A stretch of DNA of 10,758 nt from Candidatus Poseidoniaceae archaeon. Its GTDB lineage: Archaea; Thermoplasmatota; Poseidoniia; Poseidoniales; Poseidoniaceae. The stretch covers positions 1-10,758 of the forward strand of contig DUJC01000151.1 in NCBI GenBank assembly GCA_013330015.1, read 5' to 3'. Below, piece by piece: positions 1-6,276 of the stretch. The translations under genes were made by a program, and so were the position numbers. A model generated the notes under the pieces. It was given only the letters and a program-made list of their open reading frames with translations, ran no database searches and was not told the DNA's origin. The first letter of the stretch is position 1, and each line of letters starts with the position of its first letter.

Positions 1-492
1 TCGCTTTCTCAGGACACCATCCAATGGCTCCTTACCGATTCAACTTCAGAACGTCCAACAGACGTACGTGTCGGATGGAGGACCATCGGTGTTCGACCTG
101 CTCGCATTACCGCCATTGGCGAGATAATGGCAGATGTTGTCATCGAAGAGGTTGAAAATGTCGACACTGTTGTAGGGATATCAATCAATGGCATTGCCTT
201 CGCGCACGAGGTCGCACAATCGCTCGACGTTGAGATTGCCATTCATCGTAACGTCGATGGCGAGCCCGGAGCAGGTGCACTGTCCAACAAGTACGGCCAA
301 GTTGGTGGCGGCAAGAAAGTCGTCATCATTGACGATGTTTTGTCGAGCGGCGTCACCATGAGCAACACGATTGCTGCCATTCGAGCGGCTGGTGGAGAAG
401 TTGTTCTTGCACTTGTTCTGGTCAACAAAACCGTTCGCAATGAAGTCGATGATGTTCCGCTCCGTGGGCTGATTCGAGCCGTACCAGTCTGA
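1..492 (+). CDS. gfcR: GfcR-type HTH / orotate phosphoribosyltransferase-like transcriptional regulator (5' truncated)
   Basis: The reading frame is open from the first base to TGA at 490-492, giving 163 visible residues; the N-terminus lies outside the window. The first residues (LSQDTIQWLLT) look like the recognition helix of a winged HTH. They are followed by a type I phosphoribosyltransferase fold whose PRPP-binding signature VVIIDDVLSSGVT sits at visible residues 107-119. HTH plus PRT in this order is typical of archaeal GfcR proteins. In haloarchaea GfcR activates glucose and fructose catabolism genes, and the family was formerly annotated as PyrE-like. A biosynthetic PyrE would not carry the HTH. 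The role here is therefore probably DNA-binding regulation in response to PRPP or a nucleotide, but target genes cannot be read from the window. The stop codon overlaps the ribosome binding site of lysS, so the two are probably cotranscribed. ATG 127 is internal, because the homologous HTH lies upstream of it. Confidence 0.8.
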   Translation, partial: SLSQDTIQWLLTDSTSERPTDVRVGWRTIGVRPARITAIGEIMADVVIEEVENVDTVVGISINGIAFAHEVAQSLDVEIAIHRNVDGEPGAGALSNKYGQVGGGKKVVIIDDVLSSGVTMSNTIAAIRAAGGEVVLALVLVNKTVRNEVDDVPLRGLIRAVPV

Positions 493-496
493 GGTG
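491..496 (+). promoter_or_regulatory. Shine-Dalgarno site of lysS, overlapping the gfcR stop
   Basis: GAGGTG lies five bases before ATG 502, and its first two bases are the last two of the upstream TGA. It supports the chosen lysS start and suggests that translation of the two genes is coupled. Confidence 0.6.
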
Positions 497-501
497 AGTT
501 C

Positions 502-2094
502 ATGCATTGGTCGGATGTTGTTGCACAACGACTTTCCGAACGAGGGAAAAAGCACATCGTTTCCACTGGAATCACGCCGAGTGGTGAATTCCACATTGGC
601 CATCTACGTGAGATATTGACGGGTGACATGATCACCAAAGCCGCAAAGAAGGCAGGACTCGATGTTGAATTTGTCTTCATTGTCGATAGCGCAGACCCCC
701 TACGAAAGGTCTACTCATTTCTCGATGATTCATATTCGCAGTACATTGGCCACCAACTCAAACAAATTCCACCTCCAAACGCAGAGGGTTTCCCAGATAT
801 TGATCGCTTTGATCAGGGCATTTCCTACGCAGATCATTTTCTTGAACCGTTCAGACAAGCCCTTGAGCAAATCGACGTTCGACCAAGGTTTATCGATAAC
901 TACGAGGCTTATGCAGATGGAAATTTTGCCGAAACGGCTCGAATTGCTTGCAACAATGCAGACAAGATTCGTGAAATCATAGAGCGTGTTTCGAGTCGTG
1001 AACTGTCCGATGATTGGTTTCCTTGGAATCCCATCGATTCAAAGGGTTCCATCGATGGTATCCGAGTGACTGGATGGAACGATCCAATCGTATCCTGGAT
1101 GGATTCCAATGGTAACGAAGGCTCAAGCGACGTAACAAAGGGAGAGGGTAAGCTTCCTTGGCGTATCGACTGGCCAGCAAAATGGGCTTGGATTGGCGTC
1201 ACAATGGAACCGTTTGGAAAAGATCACGGTGCTGCTGGAGGGTCGTACGATACCGGAAAGGAGATAGTCGAATTGTTTGGAAAGGCGGCTCCTGTCGACC
1301 TCACCTACGAATGGATCAGTTTGCGTGGTCAAGGTGCAATGTCGTCCTCATCGGGCAATACCATCGGCCCATTGGAGGCTCTTTCACTTGTACCGCCTGA
1401 GATTCTTCGCTACCTTGTTGCCTCAACAAAACCCAACAAAGCGATTGAGTTTGATACGGGCATGGGACTTGTCAATTTGGCTGATGAATTCGAACGAACC
1501 ACTGCACGAGATTTCTCTGTAGAAATGCAAAACGAAGGCTTAAGCAGGCGGCAAATGGTCGCTATCGAAGACGCGAAGACTGCGCTTGAGTTGTCCCTCA
1601 TATCGCCGATGGAAGAAACATCGAAGGTCACCTTTCGTCATCTGGCCATGCTTGCACAAACAAAATCCAATGACGAAGATGTCTGGATCTCTCTTGGTCT
1701 CGCAGGCAACGTCTCACAATCGATGATTGACCGACTCGATCGGATGCGAACATGGATTCAATCCCGGCATTTCCCCGAAGAACTACGCATCACCATTCTC
1801 GATGAACCCGATGTGGAGGCTGTCGGACGCTTGGATGATGAGAATCTCGCCATCCTACCAACTCTCATCGAGGCGCTTGAGGCATGTGAATGGGATGCTT
1901 CAAGCCTCCAATCGACGATTTCAAACTCAGCGAAGTCTCAGGACACGTCCCCCCGACATGCCTACAGAGCGCTCTACCTCTGCATCATGGGAACGGAACG
2001 TGGACCGCGATTGCCTACAATTCTTGCAGAACTCGAACAACCAGCCATTGTGAATCTGCTACGTGCATGTCTTGAAGAAAGCGTAGAACCTTGA
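502..2094 (+). CDS. lysS: Lysyl-tRNA synthetase, class I (archaeal type)
   Basis: This 530-residue enzyme charges tRNA-Lys with lysine using ATP in the cytoplasm. Class I architecture is clear: the HIGH motif is FHIGH at residues 30-34 after the conserved TGITPSGE stretch, the family hallmark GKDHGAAGGSYDTG is at 239-252, and KLPWRIDWP is at 217-225. The KMSKS-equivalent loop is AMSSSSGN from residue 279. The remainder, about 330-530, is the helical anticodon-binding region. Length is normal for the family. Two things are odd. The connective region at about 174-210, where I recall relatives carrying two cysteine pairs (PxCxxCG and CxxCG), has none here, and the whole protein has no CxxC. The lysine I expect in MSSSKGN is serine. 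The ATG start is supported by an SD site and by the normal distance to HIGH. It follows gfcR by nine bases and is probably in the same transcript. Confidence 0.95.
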   Translation: MHWSDVVAQRLSERGKKHIVSTGITPSGEFHIGHLREILTGDMITKAAKKAGLDVEFVFIVDSADPLRKVYSFLDDSYSQYIGHQLKQIPPPNAEGFPDIDRFDQGISYADHFLEPFRQALEQIDVRPRFIDNYEAYADGNFAETARIACNNADKIREIIERVSSRELSDDWFPWNPIDSKGSIDGIRVTGWNDPIVSWMDSNGNEGSSDVTKGEGKLPWRIDWPAKWAWIGVTMEPFGKDHGAAGGSYDTGKEIVELFGKAAPVDLTYEWISLRGQGAMSSSSGNTIGPLEALSLVPPEILRYLVASTKPNKAIEFDTGMGLVNLADEFERTTARDFSVEMQNEGLSRRQMVAIEDAKTALELSLISPMEETSKVTFRHLAMLAQTKSNDEDVWISLGLAGNVSQSMIDRLDRMRTWIQSRHFPEELRITILDEPDVEAVGRLDDENLAILPTLIEALEACEWDASSLQSTISNSAKSQDTSPRHAYRALYLCIMGTERGPRLPTILAELEQPAIVNLLRACLEESVEP

Positions 2095-2149
2095 TGTTAG
2101 CACTCTCTTGACCCTAAGAGTTGAAAAGAGGTCGGACCATCTCAACAAC

Positions 2150-3361
2150 ATGGCAGGCGTCTTTTGTCCGACGTGTGAGGCAGGTGTCGAGGCCTCAGCG
2201 AAGTTCTGTCTCTCCTGTGGTCACGATTTGACAATCCAAGGTCCAATCACTTCAACGGGCCACGACCTGAACCAAATCAAGGAAGTGATTCGTCATCGAG
2301 AAGATCTCTCGATGGCTGAAAAATTCGATATGATTGCACGTGTCGAAGAAGGTGCAAATCCAATCACGATGGGAATTGCTGCTGCTGCTGATGATGGCGA
2401 ACATTTTGACATCGGCCAAGCGTTTGAGGGCGCTGGGCAAGAAATTTCACCACTCAAAACGCATGAATTTGGGCAGTCACCTGCAGCCAATGCAGCCGTT
2501 CGTGCTGTTGTGAAAGGAACAACCGGATGGGACATGATCAAAGCTGGAACACTGGACATGTCCGAAGGTATGTTTCGAGATGCCATGAACCATGGGATGG
2601 ATGCATCAACACACATTCACGATGTAGCGAGCGGAGAGCACGAAGGGATTGATCCAGATGCTATGCGGGCTATTCCCGTGCTGAAACCACCCAAGCGAAG
2701 TTTTTGTCCAAAATGTGGCTCAGACATCCACAACAACACCATGTTGCAGTGGAGAAAGTGGCGCGAATCATCATCTGATGTTGTTTCAATGCAAATGGAG
2801 GCTGCGATGGAAACTGCACTCATTGAAGTTGCAAGTCATTACGTCAACGTGATTCAAGCACTAAAGGATGAGCGTGATGACGCTGTAACTCGCGCTGCAA
2901 AAGCCGCTGCCGATGGTAACGAAGATGCGATAAGACAGAAACTAGAGGCCGAAATCCGTGCTGAACTCGAAAAAGAATTCAAAGCAAATAGCAAATCGAA
3001 ATCTTCTGCGAAGTCTGAACCAAAGAAGAAATCTGCGCCAAAGAAAACACAATCCAAAGCCAAGAGCAAGCCCATGTCAGGAGGCCTCTTTGGTGCCAAG
3101 CGTCCAAAGAAGACGTACGAGGGCGAGCCAGGAGGAAAGGCAGATTGGTTCCTTGAAGAAGCACTCGATACGGTTTACGACCCGCATGGCACGGGTAAAG
3201 CAGTAAAAGCAGCAACCATCTTGGCCCGATCTTCCGATGGAAATGTACGTGTTCGAGACGTCATTCGAGCCTATGCCCTCCAAGGACGGGACGGAGTCAG
3301 TGAATTGGCGTGGACAAGTCCAATCACAGAATATCTGATTGAAGCCTACGATGCTTGCTGA
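2150..3361 (+). CDS. Zinc-ribbon protein with basic linker, unknown function
   Basis: I do not recognise this 403-residue protein. The N-terminus is a four-cysteine zinc ribbon (C6, C9, C20, C23). A mainly helical, acidic middle region follows, then a second single CxxC (C186, C189; FCPKCGSD) with no partner pair. Next comes a predicted helical stretch rich in Glu, Arg and Ala (about 225-277), a Lys/Ser/Pro-rich disordered linker (about 278-308), and a compact C-terminal segment of about 80 residues that ends in cysteine. No transmembrane segment or signal peptide is visible. The composition suggests a soluble protein that might bind nucleic acid or another protein through the ribbon and basic linker; that is inference. 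I prefer ATG 2150 because it puts the ribbon five residues from the N-terminus. A TTG at 2108 would add 14 unconserved-looking residues. No close SD is seen. Its stop is one base from the stop of the opposing permease gene. Confidence 0.75.
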   Translation: MAGVFCPTCEAGVEASAKFCLSCGHDLTIQGPITSTGHDLNQIKEVIRHREDLSMAEKFDMIARVEEGANPITMGIAAAADDGEHFDIGQAFEGAGQEISPLKTHEFGQSPAANAAVRAVVKGTTGWDMIKAGTLDMSEGMFRDAMNHGMDASTHIHDVASGEHEGIDPDAMRAIPVLKPPKRSFCPKCGSDIHNNTMLQWRKWRESSSDVVSMQMEAAMETALIEVASHYVNVIQALKDERDDAVTRAAKAAADGNEDAIRQKLEAEIRAELEKEFKANSKSKSSAKSEPKKKSAPKKTQSKAKSKPMSGGLFGAKRPKKTYEGEPGGKADWFLEEALDTVYDPHGTGKAVKAATILARSSDGNVRVRDVIRAYALQGRDGVSELAWTSPITEYLIEAYDAC

Positions 3362-3362
3362 T

Positions 3363-4184
3363 TCATAGGAATTCTGAACTCAAATCGAGAACGTAACGAA
3401 TCCCAATGAAAAGCAAAACTGCAACAAACAGTTGCATGATGTGCTGCTCAGATACCTTGGCAATACCGAATCGAGCACCGAGGTTGGCTGCGACAATGAC
3501 GACGATTGGTAGGCTAAGTATCAGCAAAAGATTGGAAGCGAGGACATCGACTTGACTTTGATCGAGTGCAACAAAATGTGTTAGAATTGAAATCGGTAGA
3601 ATCACCATCATGATGTGAAGGCTGGTACCAATCGCTTTGCGAGATTCTAAGCCTCCGTATGTACGCAAAACAGGAACGTAAATTGCACCCGCCCCTATGG
3701 CTAAGACGGAAGACAGAAGGCCTCCTGAAGCCACTCCAAATCGAAGTGGCAGCATGGTTGGTTCTCTGTTTTGTGTAGTTTGATCTTTTGCACGAAGCGT
3801 TTTGATGATCGCCCAAGTCACAAAGCCAAGGCTCAGCGTTTTGAAGAATACATCGAAGGAACCACTCAATGATGCTACGATGACTACTCCGAGGATTGCT
3901 CCAGGTAGTGCTCCAACTAGACTTTGCTTAAACCGAACATCTGAGACATGGCCTTCTTTGCGATGACGAAGACCTGAGCCCCAAGACACCGTAGCGGAAA
4001 GACCCAGAGAGACAATCAGGAGAGCTCCATCGATTTCCCATCCCAAACCGTAATGAAGCAACGGAGCAAAGAGAAGACCTCCTCCTAATCCGAGTGGTGC
4101 GAAAAGAAATCCAATGAAACCACTGCCAAGAAGAACCATGGCCATGGTAGCAGCGTCCATGGGACGCCGATGTTCACTCAGCAT
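3363..4184 (-). CDS. TauE/SafE (TSUP) family membrane permease
   Basis: A 273-residue hydrophobic protein with the internal duplication typical of the TauE/SafE family. The first half opens with a glycine-rich re-entrant motif (PLGLGGGLLFAPLL, residues 30-43). The second half opens with a matching one (SVLAIGAGAIYVPVL, residues 159-173). About seven to eight membrane helices can be traced, with a polar loop near residues 131-145 between the halves. Characterised relatives move sulfite, sulfoacetate, taurine-derived or other organic anions across the cytoplasmic membrane. The substrate cannot be decided from sequence, and no sulfur-metabolism gene lies nearby. ATG 4184 gives 13-20 residues before the first helix; ATG 4160 or 4145 are possible shorter starts. 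The gene stands alone on the minus strand, divergent from lemA and convergent with the zinc-ribbon gene. Confidence 0.85.
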   Translation of the reverse strand: MLSEHRRPMDAATMAMVLLGSGFIGFLFAPLGLGGGLLFAPLLHYGLGWEIDGALLIVSLGLSATVSWGSGLRHRKEGHVSDVRFKQSLVGALPGAILGVVIVASLSGSFDVFFKTLSLGFVTWAIIKTLRAKDQTTQNREPTMLPLRFGVASGGLLSSVLAIGAGAIYVPVLRTYGGLESRKAIGTSLHIMMVILPISILTHFVALDQSQVDVLASNLLLILSLPIVVIVAANLGARFGIAKVSEQHIMQLFVAVLLFIGIRYVLDLSSEFL

Positions 4185-4202
4185 ATCATATCAACCCAAT
4201 CG

Positions 4203-4210
4203 GTGGTATA
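4203..4210 (-). promoter_or_regulatory. Possible TATA-like element for the TauE-type gene
   Basis: Read on the minus strand, TATACCAC lies about 20-26 bases before ATG 4184. That position would suit a leaderless archaeal transcript. No SD sequence is seen in front of that ATG. The match to a TATA consensus is partial. Confidence 0.3.
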
Positions 4211-4212
4211 GG

Positions 4213-4220
4213 TTCAAATA
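4213..4220 (+). promoter_or_regulatory. Possible TATA-like element for lemA
   Basis: TTCAAATA lies 24-31 bases upstream of the lemA ATG at 4244. No SD is visible between them, so transcription starting at or next to the ATG (leaderless) is the simplest reading. The 59-base gap between the divergent ATGs must hold both promoters. Confidence 0.35.
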
Positions 4221-4243
4221 GGAACCTCACACGACGAGATTTC

Positions 4244-4816
4244 ATGGACGCTCTCATGATTGGACTTATCGTTGGCGGATTTATTGCCCTTGTACTCATT
4301 ATCTGGATTTTTAGCACGTGGAACCGCTTGGTACGCTTGGAAGAAAACGCAAACAAATCCTGGGCAGACATCGACGTACTGCTAAAGCAACGCTACGATA
4401 TGATTCCAAACCTTGTCAACATCGTCAAAGGCTATGCAGAGCATGAGCGAGAAATCTTCGAGCAATTTGCTGTAGCACGTCAAACGGCTGCAGGTGCTCT
4501 TGCGCAAGGCGACGTCAAGGGTGTTGGAGCTGCTGAGGGTATTCTCTCTGGAATGCTTCCACGTATCAACATGGTCGCTGAACAGTACCCTGACCTCAAG
4601 GCAGACACATCTTTTGTCAACCTCCAAAACCAACTGGTTGCTCTTGAGAACCAACTCGCTGATCGACGAGAATTCTACAATGCATCTGCAACCAACTTCA
4701 ACGCAGCCATCCAAATGATTCCAACCAACTTCGTTGCTGGCATGAAGGGATGCGTACGCCGAGAATTGTTCGTTGTCGAAGGTGTTCAGCGAGAGAACGT
4801 TCAGATTTCCTTCTGA
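4244..4816 (+). CDS. lemA: LemA family membrane-anchored protein
   Basis: A 190-residue protein matching the LemA family along its whole length. It has one N-terminal membrane helix (about residues 5-25) with a very short outside end. The WNRLVRLEENANKSWADIDV segment follows at 26-45, then the family core RYDMIPNLVNIVKGYAEHE (50-68) and a long antiparallel helical region. The signature FYN (144-146) follows, then a terminal strand ending in VQISF. Known LemA proteins are widespread in bacteria and scattered in archaea, where they adopt a helical bundle outside a membrane anchor. Their molecular function is unsettled. Bacterial lemA genes often sit beside TPM-domain or HtpX protease genes; here the next gene is a DHH phosphoesterase 50 bases away, and neither usual partner is present. 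The ATG is well placed just ahead of the membrane helix. Confidence 0.92.
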   Translation: MDALMIGLIVGGFIALVLIIWIFSTWNRLVRLEENANKSWADIDVLLKQRYDMIPNLVNIVKGYAEHEREIFEQFAVARQTAAGALAQGDVKGVGAAEGILSGMLPRINMVAEQYPDLKADTSFVNLQNQLVALENQLADRREFYNASATNFNAAIQMIPTNFVAGMKGCVRRELFVVEGVQRENVQISF

Positions 4817-4854
4817 ATACGAACATTCAAGTTTGAACCGCTTGATACACAATC

Positions 4855-4860
4855 GAGGAG
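4855..4860 (+). promoter_or_regulatory. Shine-Dalgarno site of the DHH phosphoesterase gene
   Basis: GAGGAG lies six bases before ATG 4867, an ideal spacing. It fixes the start of the DHH gene and suggests a leadered message, perhaps a readthrough transcript from lemA. Confidence 0.6.
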
Positions 4861-4866
4861 CATACA

Positions 4867-6276
4867 ATGTTCTTGGTGATTGGTCACAGCGATATCGCCG
4901 TTCAACTGGCGAAATGGTGCTCAGAAAGGAGACCCACACGACTGATTGGTCTTGCTTCAATGCTTCAAATCGATGATGAAATCGGTGACTGCGAAATCTT
5001 ACCATTGCCGCAACCAATGGCAGTTTCAGCGCTACCTGATGGCGGACAAAAACCAACGGCAGTCATCGTGGTTGATGTCGATGTTCTCGAGGATGAAAAA
5101 GCATTATCGACACTTCGTGAGCGATGGCCTGATACACCAATCCTGTGTGAAGAAACAGTTGGTGGTGGCCTTGATTCTGTCGATAAGATCGATGCAAAGG
5201 AAATCATAACTGCTGCATACAAAGAAAAGGTTCGTGCTTGGGAGCGTCACGCAGGTGCGACGGTATTGGAATCGTACATACGACACCTTCCTGAACAATC
5301 CAACGTAGCCATTTTTTGTCATGATAACCCAGACCCAGATGCCCTCTCTTCCGCTTTGGCCATGCACGAATTAGTCGCTTTCCTTGGCCACAAGCCTACT
5401 ATTTATCACGGAGGAATGATTGAACACCAACAAAATCAAGCAATGGTTCGACTTTTGGAGATACCACTTAGGCGAATTCTGCTCGATTGGGAATTGGAAG
5501 ATGTGCTCAATGAAGCAGAGTGCATCATTACGGTCGATTTCCATCAGCCTGGAGCCAACAACGTACTTCCTTCAGACTGCGTGCCTCACATTATCATCGA
5601 TCACCACACATCGGAAAAGGCAGTATCAGCAGATGTTGCCTTCCTTCGCCCAGAATACTCAGCAACCTCGTCGTTAATCGCAAACCTCCTCATGAACATG
5701 AGTTTGGAAATGACGCCTCGCTTGGCAACAGCACTATCGTTTGGTCTACGAACGGATACACTCTCATTCACACGCTCCTTCAATCAAGTCGACCTCAGGG
5801 CACTCATGTGGTTGAATACATGGGTCGATGATGAACTACTTCAGTCCATACAGGCACCATTGCGTAGCCCTGAAACCTTGGAATCGTATCGTGAAGCTTT
5901 GGCAACCATGGTGCAAAACGATGGACTTGTCCTAGCCCCAATCAAAAACTTGGTCCGTCGAGATGATCTTGCACAAGTCGCTGATTTTCTCTTTGCAACA
6001 TCAAACACGGATCTCGTGATTGTTTACGGGATTCAGCGACAAAAGATGCTCTTGTCGGCAAGAAGCCGCCGAGAACATCTCCACATTGGTTTGGCACTCT
6101 CAAAAGAATTCCCAGATGGACAGGCAGGTGGACATCGCGTGATGGCTGGTGGTCAAGTGCTTCTTGCAAATCTCGGATTTGAAGTTGGACACGAGCATGA
6201 GGAATTTCAAGAAGAGATACTACGCGATTTCACAAATCGCATGTTGGAGTTGTTTTCGCGAGGTGCTGAAGGATGA
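4867..6276 (+). CDS. DHH/DHHA1 phosphoesterase with N-terminal Rossmann-like (TrkA-N-like) domain
   Basis: A 469-residue two-domain protein. Residues 1 to about 130 look like a Rossmann-type domain (MFLVIGHSDIAVQLA at the start), resembling the TrkA-N domains fused to DHH proteins in archaea. The glycine pattern is weak, so NAD or nucleotide binding is uncertain. Residues about 145-460 are a complete DHH-DHHA1 phosphoesterase: HDNPDPDA (152-159), the metal-ligand D224 in VDFH, DHH at 245-247, and the DHHA1 substrate motif GGHRVMAGG (421-429). Members of this superfamily, such as NrnA and c-di-AMP phosphodiesterases, hydrolyse short oligonucleotides, pAp or cyclic dinucleotides with Mn2+. All core metal-binding residues are present, so activity is expected, but the substrate is not determined. 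No membrane segment is seen. It overlaps the TraB-family gene by four bases, which implies translational coupling. Confidence 0.88.
   Translation: MFLVIGHSDIAVQLAKWCSERRPTRLIGLASMLQIDDEIGDCEILPLPQPMAVSALPDGGQKPTAVIVVDVDVLEDEKALSTLRERWPDTPILCEETVGGGLDSVDKIDAKEIITAAYKEKVRAWERHAGATVLESYIRHLPEQSNVAIFCHDNPDPDALSSALAMHELVAFLGHKPTIYHGGMIEHQQNQAMVRLLEIPLRRILLDWELEDVLNEAECIITVDFHQPGANNVLPSDCVPHIIIDHHTSEKAVSADVAFLRPEYSATSSLIANLLMNMSLEMTPRLATALSFGLRTDTLSFTRSFNQVDLRALMWLNTWVDDELLQSIQAPLRSPETLESYREALATMVQNDGLVLAPIKNLVRRDDLAQVADFLFATSNTDLVIVYGIQRQKMLLSARSRREHLHIGLALSKEFPDGQAGGHRVMAGGQVLLANLGFEVGHEHEEFQEEILRDFTNRMLELFSRGAEG

Noticed and set aside
181..680. Overlapping minus-strand open frames of 140-145 codons opposite gfcR and lysS.
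   Set aside because: Both are antisense to strongly conserved motifs (the PRPP loop, HIGH), and their translations are low in recognisable structure.
2108..2149. TTG start extending the zinc-ribbon protein by 14 residues.
   Set aside because: ATG 2150 places the ribbon at the usual distance from the N-terminus, and the extra residues look like untranslated leader. A TTGAAAAG stretch at 2121-2128 could instead be promoter sequence.
2378..2390. Short GCT tandem repeat.
   Set aside because: It encodes four consecutive alanines in a coding helix and is too short to be a meaningful microsatellite.
4382..5056. Long minus-strand open frame (224 codons) antisense to lemA and the start of the DHH gene.
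   Set aside because: It lies opposite two well-supported genes, spans their intergenic gap, and its translation shows no domain, membrane pattern or SD. It is a by-product of codon usage on the other strand.
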